From the NCBI RefSeq assembly GCF_003202915.1, contig NZ_QGLP01000004.1, positions 62,001 through 126,000 on the forward strand: a DNA stretch of 64,000 nt, written 5' to 3'. Made by a program: the position numbers and the translations under genes. The notes beneath the pieces are model-generated. The model had not been told where the DNA came from and ran no database searches. It saw only the letters and a program-made list of their open reading frames with translations. The DNA comes from Gilliamella apicola. Its GTDB lineage: Bacteria; Pseudomonadota; Gammaproteobacteria; Enterobacterales; Orbaceae. Of this stretch, positions 1 through 7,763 are shown one piece after another (position 1 is the stretch's first letter; each line of letters begins with the position of its first letter).

Positions 1-165
1 TCCTTCTGGATAGAATGGACGTTGTATAGTTAAAGGCCCTTGTTGTTGACGATCAACTAACTCAGTTCGCTGTAGTTCACCATTTCCAAAACGGTTAGCA
101 AAAGATAGTGATAGTTTACCTAACCAGCCATTAGCATTGTTTTTAGCTGTATTGTTTTGAATCAT
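1..165 (-). CDS. ureD: Urease accessory protein UreD (N-terminal part, cut by window edge)
   Basis: Only the first 55 codons lie in the window; the gene continues beyond position 1. The translation begins MIQNNTAKNNANGWLG and contains the typical UreD start-region pattern of a GWLGKLSLSFANR segment followed by QGPLTIQRPFYPEG. UreD (UreH) is a scaffold of the UreDFG complex that inserts nickel into urease. The ATG at 163-165 overlaps the TGA of urtE by four bases (ATGA), so it is translationally coupled to the urea transporter operon. This implies that a urease cluster lies just to the left. The family call rests on remembered sequence; confidence is high because both motif and context agree. 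Confidence 0.88.
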   Translation of the reverse strand, partial: MIQNNTAKNNANGWLGKLSLSFANRFGNGELQRTELVDRQQQGPLTIQRPFYPEG

Positions 166-860
166 ACTGTTAAATAATTTTTAATTAAATCTGGTGTTAA
201 TTGTGCTAAGCAACCATTGGCAATATTACGTCCACGATCAAGCAAATAAAAATCATCAGCAACCATTTGAATAAAAGGTAATTTTTGTTCGACCAATAGT
301 ACAGTTAAGCCTAGTTCATGATTAAGTCGATTAATGATCGAACCTATATCATGTACGATATTGGGTTGAATCCCTTCAGTCGGTTCATCTAAAATTAATA
401 AAGAAGGTTCGATAACCAGTGCTCTACCAATGGCTAATTGCTGTTGCTGTCCTCCAGACAGATCGCCGCCACGACGGTTTCTCATCTCTTTTAATACCGG
501 GAATAACGAATAAACTAAATCAGGTATTTTTGCTGCCCGTGATCTTTTAGCCGCAAGACCAACTCGCAAATTCTCTTCAACAGTTAATTGAGAAAAGATT
601 TGTCTTCCTTGTGGCACATAACCTATCCCCATATAGGCACGAGTCTCGATAGATTTATGGGTGATATCGGTGTCTTTAAATTGTATATTGCCTTTTTTGA
701 TTTTTAAATTTCCCATAATAGACTGTACCAGCGTGGTTTTACCAACTCCATTACGTCCCATGAGACAAGTACATTTACCTTTAGCTAAAGAGAGATCGAT
801 ATCCCATAAAATATGCGTCTGCCCATAGAATTGATTTATGTTAGATAATTTAAGCAACAT
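162..860 (-). CDS. urtE: Urea ABC transporter ATP-binding subunit UrtE
   Basis: A 232-residue LivF-type ATPase. Visible motifs are Walker A GRNGVGKTT (about residues 36-44), a Q-loop followed by GYVPQGRQIF, the ABC signature LSGGQQQQ, and Walker B LLILDEPTEG. It would power urea uptake together with UrtD at the cytoplasmic face of the UrtBC permease. It is the last transporter gene of the operon: its start overlaps the end of urtD by 11 bp and its stop overlaps the ureD start. A LivF of a branched-chain amino acid system is the main alternative, but the urtA-like binding protein, the long urtB and the adjacent ureD favour urea. Confidence 0.93.
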   Translation of the reverse strand: MLLKLSNINQFYGQTHILWDIDLSLAKGKCTCLMGRNGVGKTTLVQSIMGNLKIKKGNIQFKDTDITHKSIETRAYMGIGYVPQGRQIFSQLTVEENLRVGLAAKRSRAAKIPDLVYSLFPVLKEMRNRRGGDLSGGQQQQLAIGRALVIEPSLLILDEPTEGIQPNIVHDIGSIINRLNHELGLTVLLVEQKLPFIQMVADDFYLLDRGRNIANGCLAQLTPDLIKNYLTV

Positions 861-1710
861 TAACGTTCCTCCCTGTGGTAGATTGTCCTAAATAGACTTC
901 AATCACTTTAGGATTATTCTGTACTTGCTCCATATTACCTTCCGCCAAGATTGAACCCTGATGTAATACCGAAACCGTTTTGGCAATTTGGCGAACGAAA
1001 TCCATATCATGTTCAACCACAACTAATGTATGTTTGCCGGCTAACGAATTTAATAACTCTGCGGTTTTATCCATTTCTTGAGTTGTCATCCCAGCAACGG
1101 GCTCATCAACTAACAGCAGTTGAGGCTTTTGCATTAATAACATTCCCAATTCTAACCACTGTTTTTGTCCATGAGATAAAATAGCGGCAGATTCATTACG
1201 CATCTCCATTAAACCGATTAGTAAAAGTATCTCTTCTATCTGTTCTTGTTCTATCTGGTTAACTTGATGGCGAAGAGTATGCCAAACTGTTTTTTTTCCA
1301 GCATTGGCTATCATTAAATTATCATTCACAGTTAATGCTTCAAATACTGTCGGTTTTTGAAATTTACGCCCGATGCCAGCTTGGGCAATTTGTGGTTCAT
1401 CCATGGTTAATAAGTTAAGTTTTTGACCAAACCAAGCGGTACCAGATTGTGGTTTGGTTTTACCTGTGATTACATCCATCATGGTGGTTTTACCGGCGCC
1501 ATTAGGGCCAATAATGCAGCGTAATTCACCCTGTTTAATATAAAGATTCAATTCATTTATCGCTTTAAAACTATCAAAGCTAACGTTAATTCCTTCTAAA
1601 TAAAGAATAATACCTTTAGTGGTATCTAAATCGGGTTGCGGTGACGCTTCATAATCTTTAAGAAATGAGGAGGCCGATTTTAAATTTTGCTTTAGAGGAT
1701 TTTTATTCAT
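850..1710 (-). CDS. urtD: Urea ABC transporter ATP-binding subunit UrtD
   Basis: A LivG-type ATPase of 286 residues when started at the ATG at 1708-1710. That start is preferred over an upstream in-frame one because it has a strong AGGAGG ribosome site a few bases before it and overlaps the urtC stop in the usual ATGA arrangement. The motifs are Walker A GPNGAGKTTM, the distinctive UrtD signature LSHGQKQWLELG (in place of LSGGQ), and Walker B LLLVDEPVAGM. The N-terminal 40 or so residues before the ABC fold are low complexity. It works with UrtE to energise the UrtBC permease. Confidence 0.94.
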   Translation of the reverse strand: MNKNPLKQNLKSASSFLKDYEASPQPDLDTTKGIILYLEGINVSFDSFKAINELNLYIKQGELRCIIGPNGAGKTTMMDVITGKTKPQSGTAWFGQKLNLLTMDEPQIAQAGIGRKFQKPTVFEALTVNDNLMIANAGKKTVWHTLRHQVNQIEQEQIEEILLLIGLMEMRNESAAILSHGQKQWLELGMLLMQKPQLLLVDEPVAGMTTQEMDKTAELLNSLAGKHTLVVVEHDMDFVRQIAKTVSVLHQGSILAEGNMEQVQNNPKVIEVYLGQSTTGRNVNVA

Positions 1711-2807
1711 AAACTTGCCTCCTGTGGTTTTAGTTGCGGTTTTTTCGAATGAGTTAGCTTGAGTAAACCAACAATACCTTTTGGTAAAAATAGGGTAACT
1801 AATACAAACAGCAGACCTAAAGCAAATAACCATTCGTCAGGGAACCATACGGTGAAAAGTGATTTACAATAATTGACTAAAAATGCACCAACGATGGCGC
1901 CATATAAAGTCGCTCGACCACCAACAGCAACCCAAACGACAATTTCAATTGAATTAAGTGGTAAAAATTCAATGGGTGTGATAATTCCGACTTGTGGTAC
2001 ATATAAGGCACCAGCAATACCGGCTAATACAGCCGAGAAAGTAAAAACTGCCAATTTGACATTTTCAACACGATAACCGACAAACCTAACGCGCGCTTCT
2101 GCATCGCGAATGGCAATAATCACTTTGCCTAATTTGCTTTTGATTAATTGATAACAGATTAGATAACTAATAACTACCACAATTAGAGTTATGAGTAATA
2201 ACATTACTCGCATCCCATTACTGGTAATTGAAAAGCCTAATAAATATTTGAAGTTAGTTAGACCATTATCGCCACCAAAACCCATCTCATTGCGTTGAAA
2301 TGCCAACATCAATGCAAAGGTAAGGGCTTGGGTGATGATTGACAGATAAACACCCGAAACGCGGGAACGAAATGTCATATAACCGAATATAAAAGCCACT
2401 AAGCCAGGTATTAGCATAACCAGTAGCAAAGTAGATAAGAAATTATCGGCTCCCATCCAGTACCAAGGTAAGTTTTGCCAATTAATAAATGAGGCAAATT
2501 CAGGTAAAGTGGTTGAGCCATTTTCACCTTGTACAGATAAATACATCCCCATCATATAACCACCCAGTGCAAAAAAGGCACCGTGGCCTAAACTTAGAAT
2601 GCCTAAATAACCCCAAACTAAATCAACTGATAACGCAAGTAAGGCATAACATAAGTACTTACTGACTAAAATAATGGTCTGATTTCCGACATAAAACAGG
2701 CTATTGGTTGGGAAAAAAAGATTAGCCATCACTAAATAGATGACTAATAAAGTTAGGCAAAATAGTACATAACGCCCATTATCTTGATTAAAATATTTCG
2801 TTAACAT
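1707..2807 (-). CDS. urtC: Urea ABC transporter permease UrtC
   Basis: A 366-residue LivM-family inner-membrane permease with about ten hydrophobic segments. Recognisable blocks are LALSVDLVWGYLGILSLGHGAFFALGGYMMG near residues 55-85, GVYLSIITQALTFA, and the cytoplasmic EAA-like loop AIRDAEARVRFVGY. It pairs with UrtB to form the translocation path. The gene lies 2 bp downstream of urtB and overlaps urtD by 4 bp. Length and order match known urtABCDE operons. Confidence 0.94.
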   Translation of the reverse strand: MLTKYFNQDNGRYVLFCLTLLVIYLVMANLFFPTNSLFYVGNQTIILVSKYLCYALLALSVDLVWGYLGILSLGHGAFFALGGYMMGMYLSVQGENGSTTLPEFASFINWQNLPWYWMGADNFLSTLLLVMLIPGLVAFIFGYMTFRSRVSGVYLSIITQALTFALMLAFQRNEMGFGGDNGLTNFKYLLGFSITSNGMRVMLLLITLIVVVISYLICYQLIKSKLGKVIIAIRDAEARVRFVGYRVENVKLAVFTFSAVLAGIAGALYVPQVGIITPIEFLPLNSIEIVVWVAVGGRATLYGAIVGAFLVNYCKSLFTVWFPDEWLFALGLLFVLVTLFLPKGIVGLLKLTHSKKPQLKPQEASL

Positions 2808-2809
2808 AT

Positions 2810-4384
2810 TTATCCCTCTACAGCTCGACCACGTTGTGGGAAAAGACCACGAGGTCGTTTTTGAATAAATAGTACTAAACTAATAAGTACCATAATCTTA
2901 GCTAACATGGCTCCGGTAATTGGTTCTAAAAATTTATTGGCTAATCCTAAAGTTAAACCGGCTATTAACGTCCCCCATAAATTACCAACACCGCCAAATA
3001 CCACCACCATGAATGAATCAATAATATAATTTTGCCCAAGATTAGGACCAACATTGGTGATTTGTGATAGCGCAACTCCCGCAAGCCCCGCAATGCCTGA
3101 ACCTAGCCCAAAGGTTAATGCATTTACCCAGCTAGCTTTAACCCCTAAACATCTTGCCATTAGTGGATTCATTGAAATAGCTCGGACATTTAGTCCTAAA
3201 GATGTTTTTTTCATAATTAATAGCAGAACAATAAAAATAGTTAAGCTAAAGCCAATAACATATAGTCGATTAATCGTGAGTGATAAAAAGTCATTGACCT
3301 GAATTGAACCTTGCATCCAACTTGGCGTGATTATCGCTTTATTTAACGGTGAAAATAGGGTTCTAAATAATTGTTGTAATAGTAGGCTGATACCAAAAGT
3401 GGCGAGTAAGGTTTCGAGTGGTCTACCATATAGATATCTAATGACACTGATTTCGATTAACATGCCTACCGCACCACATACTAAAAATGCAGCAGGGACA
3501 GATAGAATTAACGCTATACCAGGATAGTTAGGCAATAATTGTTGCATTACATAGGTGGTATATGCACCAATCATAATTAATTCGCCATGCGCCATATTAA
3601 TTACACCCATAACACCAAACGTGATGGCTAAACCAATTGCTGCAAGCACAAGTACCGCACCTAAACTAATGCCAAAATAGACTTGTTCAGTTTTTTCATA
3701 CATCGCTTTTTTTTGAGTTAATTTATCAAGTAGGCTTTGCGCTTTTTCTTTGACTATTTGCGAACCCTCTATTGATGTCATTTGTTGCAGTTTTTGTACA
3801 AATATAGGATTAGTGACATTACTAAGTTGGGTAAGTAGAACTAAACATTCGTTTTGCTGACAATTCTCAAGTTTTGCAAATGCTAATGCCTCAAGTAATC
3901 GTTGTTTAACTTCACTATCTTGCTCTAGTGCTAACCTTTCAACAATGATATTTATTTGTGACGGTGATTGAATATGTCCAAAAAGCGCTTTTGCTGCATT
4001 ACGTCTTGTTGGAATGGTATTACTACTAAGTTTGATTTGGAGTTGGTATTGAGCAACTAACTGGCGAATGTTATTGTTTATAGTAATACGTTTAAACTGG
4101 TTTTTAGGTAGATCAATAACTTGTTTATTACTCCAATTAATAAATTGATTATCCTGTTTAATGGCAAGTGTACTATTGGTATCCAACCAATATAAGTTAC
4201 CCTCAACTAATGCAGTGAAAAGTGGCTGTATTGATGCATCATTTTCCTTAATCATTTCATTGATTAATTGTTGTTTTTCAGTCAAGGAACCTTTGGCTAA
4301 CCGCTGGGCAAATTGGTCAGGTAGCGCTGCTGTTGCTAGATTGGTGATCATCCATAACAGACATATCAATATCATTCTTCTCAT
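2810..4384 (-). CDS. urtB: Urea ABC transporter permease UrtB
   Basis: A 524-residue protein: a signal-like hydrophobic N-terminus (MRRMILICLLWMITNLATAA), a periplasmic region of about 210 residues with a helical, HEAT-like segment (EQDSEVKQRLLEALAFAKL), then a LivH-type permease domain from about residue 235 (GVMGVINMAHGELIMIGAYT). The long N-terminal extension distinguishes UrtB from ordinary LivH and is a strong argument that the operon transports urea or short amides. It ends 2 bp before urtC. It is separated from urtA by a 116-bp gap that contains a hairpin. Confidence 0.94.
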   Translation of the reverse strand: MRRMILICLLWMITNLATAALPDQFAQRLAKGSLTEKQQLINEMIKENDASIQPLFTALVEGNLYWLDTNSTLAIKQDNQFINWSNKQVIDLPKNQFKRITINNNIRQLVAQYQLQIKLSSNTIPTRRNAAKALFGHIQSPSQINIIVERLALEQDSEVKQRLLEALAFAKLENCQQNECLVLLTQLSNVTNPIFVQKLQQMTSIEGSQIVKEKAQSLLDKLTQKKAMYEKTEQVYFGISLGAVLVLAAIGLAITFGVMGVINMAHGELIMIGAYTTYVMQQLLPNYPGIALILSVPAAFLVCGAVGMLIEISVIRYLYGRPLETLLATFGISLLLQQLFRTLFSPLNKAIITPSWMQGSIQVNDFLSLTINRLYVIGFSLTIFIVLLLIMKKTSLGLNVRAISMNPLMARCLGVKASWVNALTFGLGSGIAGLAGVALSQITNVGPNLGQNYIIDSFMVVVFGGVGNLWGTLIAGLTLGLANKFLEPITGAMLAKIMVLISLVLFIQKRPRGLFPQRGRAVEG

Positions 4385-4454
4385 TATTTATTCCTATGCT
4401 TCTGTTTGCTATATTGATTAACCGATTATGCATTGAGAACTTTATTACAGATAA

Positions 4455-4475
4455 ATGGTGAGAGTGACTCACCAT
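4455..4475 (-). terminator. Hairpin between urtA and urtB
   Basis: Perfect 8-bp stem ATGGTGAG/CTCACCAT with a 5-nt loop in the 116-bp urtA-urtB gap. There is no clear U-run, so it is more likely a partial terminator or mRNA-stabilising hairpin. Such hairpins commonly let the binding protein gene be expressed above the permease genes; that role here is inferred. Confidence 0.45.
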
Positions 4476-4500
4476 GCATAATATTTAGGATTCGAGATGA

Positions 4501-5796
4501 TTAATCTTTTAGGCAAACTTTTTTACTCACATCATATTTACCGCATACCAACGGTGTACGCCAATCGGCAATCATTGATTTTGAACCGGGTAAATAATCT
4601 GACCATTCATCACCGACAATCGTACCAGCTGACTTATATACCACTTCAAATTGACCATCGTCTTGAATTTCGCCAATCATAATAGGTTTAGTGATGTGAT
4701 GATTTGGCATCATCACGGCATAACTACCGGTTAAATTCGGTACTGTTACGCCAATTAATGCGTTTTGAACAGCTGTTGTATCATCTGTGCCCGCTTTTTC
4801 TACCGCTTTCACCCACATATTAAAGCCGATATAGGTTGCTTCCATTGGGTCGTTGGTTACCCGCTTATCACTTTTAGTAAAAGCGTGCCAGTTATTGATA
4901 AATTCACTATTTAAATCATTATCAATCGATTGAAAATAGTTCCAAGATGCTAAATGACCAACTAATGGAGCCGTATCAATACCAGACAACTCTTCTTCAC
5001 CAACTGAAAAAGCAATTACCGGTAGTTGGTCTGCGCTAATACCTTGGTTAGATAATTCTTTATAAAAAGGAACATTGGCATCACCATTAATAGTTGAAAT
5101 CACAGCGGTCTTTTTTCCCGCTAAACCAAATTTTTTAATATCAGCAATGATAGATTGCCAGTCAGAATGGCTAAATGGCGTGTAGTTAATCATTATGTCA
5201 CTATCTTTTACGCCATAATGATCTTTGAGATAAGTTTCTAAAATTTTGTTGGTGGTTCTAGGATAAACATAATCAGTACCGACTAATACCCAACGTTCAA
5301 TATTAAATTCTTTTTGCAAATAATCCACAGCAGGAATTGCTTGTTGATTTGGTGCTGCACCGGTATAAAAGATATTTTTGGATGATTCTTCACCTTCATA
5401 TTGAACGGGATAAAATAAAATACCATTAAGTTCTTCAAAGATAGGTAATACCGATTTTCTTGATACAGAAGTCCAGCAACCAAATACCGCTGATACCTTA
5501 TCTTTAGCTAGTAAATCACGTGATTTTTCTGCAAAAAGGCTCCAGTTTGATGCGGGATCAACTACCACGGCTTCTATTTGTTTACCTAACACACCCCCTT
5601 TTTTGTTTTGTTCTTCTACCAGCATTAATAGGGTATCTTTTAAAGTACTTTCTGATATTGCCATTGAGCCAGAAAGTGAATGTAATACCCCGATTTTTAT
5701 GGTATTTTCGGCGGCATAGATTAGATTAGCGGTAAATAATCCTGCGGCGAGAAACGTTAACTTAATGGTGGTATTTATTTTGCTCGTGATTGACAT
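4501..5796 (-). CDS. urtA: Urea ABC transporter substrate-binding protein UrtA
   Basis: A 431-residue periplasmic binding protein. A Sec signal peptide (to about residue 29, ...ANLIYAA|ENT) precedes the Leu/Ile/Val-type fold, starting IKIGVLHSLSGSMAIS, typical of UrtA/FmdD amide-binding proteins. The segments VFGCWTSVSRKSVLPIFEE and LFYPVQYEGEESS are characteristic of UrtA. It captures urea for UrtBCDE. It is the first gene of the minus-strand operon, behind a sigma-54 type promoter about 60 bp upstream. A related short-chain amide binding protein (FmdD) is the alternative. Confidence 0.93.
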   Translation of the reverse strand: MSITSKINTTIKLTFLAAGLFTANLIYAAENTIKIGVLHSLSGSMAISESTLKDTLLMLVEEQNKKGGVLGKQIEAVVVDPASNWSLFAEKSRDLLAKDKVSAVFGCWTSVSRKSVLPIFEELNGILFYPVQYEGEESSKNIFYTGAAPNQQAIPAVDYLQKEFNIERWVLVGTDYVYPRTTNKILETYLKDHYGVKDSDIMINYTPFSHSDWQSIIADIKKFGLAGKKTAVISTINGDANVPFYKELSNQGISADQLPVIAFSVGEEELSGIDTAPLVGHLASWNYFQSIDNDLNSEFINNWHAFTKSDKRVTNDPMEATYIGFNMWVKAVEKAGTDDTTAVQNALIGVTVPNLTGSYAVMMPNHHITKPIMIGEIQDDGQFEVVYKSAGTIVGDEWSDYLPGSKSMIADWRTPLVCGKYDVSKKVCLKD

Positions 5797-5855
5797 ACTA
5801 TTACCTCTTTATACATAAAAAATAGTGGTGATTTATTTATTGTTATTTAAAGTAA

Positions 5856-5872
5856 TGCAAAAGTTATGCCAA
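5856..5872 (-). promoter_or_regulatory. Sigma-54 (RpoN) type promoter of the urt operon
   Basis: On the minus strand the sequence TTGGCATAACTTTTGCA matches the -24/-12 consensus (TGGCAC N5 TTGCW) at nearly all informative bases, with exactly 10 nt between the invariant GG and GC. It lies about 60 bp before the urtA ATG. Urea transport operons are commonly under nitrogen (NtrC/RpoN) control, so the placement makes sense. A TTGGTGCA element farther upstream (around 6032-6040) resembles an NtrC half-site, but only weakly. Confidence 0.68.
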
Positions 5873-6077
5873 ATAGTTAAAGACCAAGTTTGTTAAATTA
5901 CTAGACCTAAACCTAAACTATTTTCTAGCAGGGATAAAAGTTTATTTTATAAGCTAGCAACCACGGTTTTGTAAACGTATAAACAGTATTAATAAAAATG
6001 AATAACGCACTTTATTTGCGCGCATGAGCTAAATTGGTGCAGGCATAATATGCTTTTTGATCTAAGGCTATAGTATT

Positions 6078-6106
6078 GTTATCATTTATGATTAATAAAT
6101 GATAAC
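6078..6106. promoter_or_regulatory. Perfect 12-bp inverted repeat, candidate operator
   Basis: Arms GTTATCATTTAT (6078-6089) and its exact reverse complement (6095-6106) flank a 5-nt spacer. It ends 19 bp before the chosen start of the ClbS-like gene. As DNA it looks like an operator for a dimeric repressor; as RNA it would be a hairpin close to the ribosome site. No regulator gene is adjacent. Confidence 0.55.
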
Positions 6107-6125
6107 AAATGAAGAGTCGTCAGAT

Positions 6126-6641
6126 ATGAATTACGAAAACAAACAACAACTATTGGATGAAATTAATAAAACCGCCAAGCTATTTATCGATGAATTCAGT
6201 GAACTATCTGAATCTGATAAAGATAAATTTATTGAAGGTGTCGACCGAACCCCAGCGCAGATGATTGCCTATCAATTAGGATGGTTAGATCTGGTCAAAT
6301 CTTGGGATGATGATGAATTGGCAGGAAAAACGCCAGTTTTACCTGCTGAAGGGTATAAATGGAATCAGTTAGGCGAGCTATATCAACACTTTTATCATAT
6401 TTATCAAGATTATTCGTTACAACAACTTATTGAATTATTCAAACAGAAACTGGCGATTTGGAATAGTTGGATAGTATCATTAGATGATAATACGCTTTTT
6501 ACTAAAGATGCCCGCAATTGGACAAAACCTTACCCTTCAGCATGGCCTGTTGCACGTTTTATACACATCAATTCTGTTGCGCCATTTAAATCCTTTAGAA
6601 CTAAAATTAGGAAATGGAAAAAGCTAAATTTAAATCAATAA
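6126..6641 (+). CDS. ClbS/DfsB family (DUF1706) four-helix-bundle protein
   Basis: A 171-residue soluble, helical protein. The pattern of an N-terminal MNYENKQQLLDEINKTAKLF helix, then TPAQMIAYQLGWLDLVKSW, PAEGYKWNQLGELYQHFY and a C-terminal W-P-V-A-R-F-I-H segment matches the DUF1706 family. The family includes ClbS, a cyclopropane hydrolase that protects colibactin producers from their own genotoxin; other members are uncharacterised. The ATG at 6126 is preferred to one 27 bp upstream because the family begins there and the upstream one falls close to the palindrome. A possible operon partner (HhH protein) follows 36 bp later. The function is inferred from the family only. Confidence 0.75.
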   Translation: MNYENKQQLLDEINKTAKLFIDEFSELSESDKDKFIEGVDRTPAQMIAYQLGWLDLVKSWDDDELAGKTPVLPAEGYKWNQLGELYQHFYHIYQDYSLQQLIELFKQKLAIWNSWIVSLDDNTLFTKDARNWTKPYPSAWPVARFIHINSVAPFKSFRTKIRKWKKLNLNQ

Positions 6642-6677
6642 AATCATAAAAAGTTTTGCAAAAGAGAGAGGAAAATT

Positions 6678-6911
6678 ATGGCTTTTTCAGAATTAGAAAA
6701 AAAACAACTTTTAGAGCTGAAATACGTTGGCGATAAAATAGTAGAAAGATTACAACAGATGGAATTTGATTCCTTTGAAAAATTACGTAATACCAACTTA
6801 GATGAAATATTAAATAAAGGCGCTTTATTGACAGGATCATCATGCTGGAAAAATAGCCATCAAGCTAAAACCGCAATCCAAAATATTTTGGCTTTGGTTA
6901 ATCAAAGTTAA
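6678..6911 (+). CDS. Small helix-hairpin-helix protein
   Basis: A 77-residue protein with an AGAGAGGAAA ribosome site before the ATG. Residues 11-34 (QLLELKYVGDKIVERLQQMEF) fit a helix-hairpin-helix motif of the kind that binds the DNA backbone, with G-D-K replacing the usual G-V-G/P turn. A C-terminal GSSCWKNSHQAKTAI segment is seen in several small uncharacterised HhH proteins. It is probably cotranscribed with the ClbS-like gene. Its stop lies about 30 bp before the trailer end of CRISPR array 1. The function is unknown; DNA binding is an inference from the motif. Confidence 0.6.
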   Translation: MAFSELEKKQLLELKYVGDKIVERLQQMEFDSFEKLRNTNLDEILNKGALLTGSSCWKNSHQAKTAIQNILALVNQS

Positions 6912-6940
6912 TTAATATTCGATTTTAACTAATTGTTATT

Positions 6941-7640
6941 ATGTTTATTCCTATGTGTATAGGGAACACAGTTGCGAGCGACACAATATCGCTATGTTGC
7001 CCGGTTTATCCCTATGTGTATAGGGAACACATCATTTGATAGTGTAAATAATATTCAACAGTCGGTTTATCCCTATGTGTATAGGGAACACAGCGTCATT
7101 GAGTTTAACTTTCGGAAATCTGGCGGTTTATCCCTATGTGTATAGGGAACACTGAAACATGTTCGTTGTAACCATCATGAATACCGGTTTATCCCTATGT
7201 GTATAGGGAACACGCTGCGGTAATTTCCGAAATATCATTTTTGCGCGGTTTATCCCTATGTGTATAGGGAACACACATTATTAATACGTTGCTCCATATC
7301 ATCACCTGGTTTATCCCTATGTGTATAGGGAACACCTATTCAGGTGGTTGTTAACTTTGTTAAATTCCGGTTTATCCCTATGTGTATAGGGAACACATCA
7401 AACGTTGTTACGAATGACCGCGGGTTAACGGTTTATCCCTATGTGTATAGGGAACACATACGCTAATCCGCCACATTCTGACAATGTGCCGGTTTATCCC
7501 TATGTGTATAGGGAACACGGTTACAGAGGGCATGGCGACGATCTACGGTGCGGTTTATCCCTATGTGTATAGGGAACACACAAATGGCTACAGTGAAGGG
7601 TGTTTTCGGCACGGTTTATCCCTATGTGTATAGGGAACAC
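6941..7640 (-). CRISPR. CRISPR array 1 (type I-E, 12 repeats, 11 spacers)
   Basis: Twelve 29-nt repeats at an exact 61-bp period (starts 6941, 7002, 7063, 7124, 7185, 7246, 7307, 7368, 7429, 7490, 7551, 7612) with eleven 32-nt spacers. In the transcribed (minus) sense the repeat starts GTGTTCCC and ends ATAAACCG, the classic I-E 5' handle. It carries a 7-bp stem TCCCTAT/ATAGGGA with an ACAC loop. The left-most repeat is degenerate (starts AT, and TTCC in place of TCCC), as expected for the trailer end, so the leader is on the right next to cas3. The repeat at 7307 has one variant base. Confidence 0.97.
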
Positions 7641-7763
7641 TCTAATTATAACCATTTGTTTTATAATTGAAATATAAGGGAGCAATTTTTTACCGATTTT
7701 TCTGTATAAAATTCACTCAACTTATTGCCAGTTAAAATTATTAATATTTAACTTTGAATTAAA
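7641..7763 (-). promoter_or_regulatory. Leader of CRISPR array 1
   Basis: The 123 bp between the last repeat and the cas3 stop codon. Read on the minus strand, its repeat-proximal end contains TATAAAACAA and ends in ATTAGA directly against the first repeat. The same elements end the leader of array 2 (TATAAAACAA ... TTTAGA), and E. coli leaders also end in TTTAGA. This supports a transcription start and a spacer-integration site here. Confidence 0.75.

Larger units (their letters stand above)
5797..6125. promoter_or_regulatory. Divergent intergenic region between urtA and the ClbS-like gene
   Basis: This 329-bp gap holds the sigma-54 type promoter for urtA (minus) and, at its right end, a perfect 12-bp inverted repeat just before the plus-strand ClbS-like gene. 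The rest is AT-rich with no further ORF that I could support. Confidence 0.6.

Noticed and set aside
1711-1833. N-terminal extension of urtD
   Set aside because: It overlaps the end of urtC in another frame; the ATG at 1710 has AGGAGG and fits the ATGA overlap seen elsewhere in the operon.
951-3527. Open frames on the plus strand opposite urtB, urtC and urtD
   Set aside because: They lie antisense to well-supported genes and have no ribosome sites or recognisable domains.
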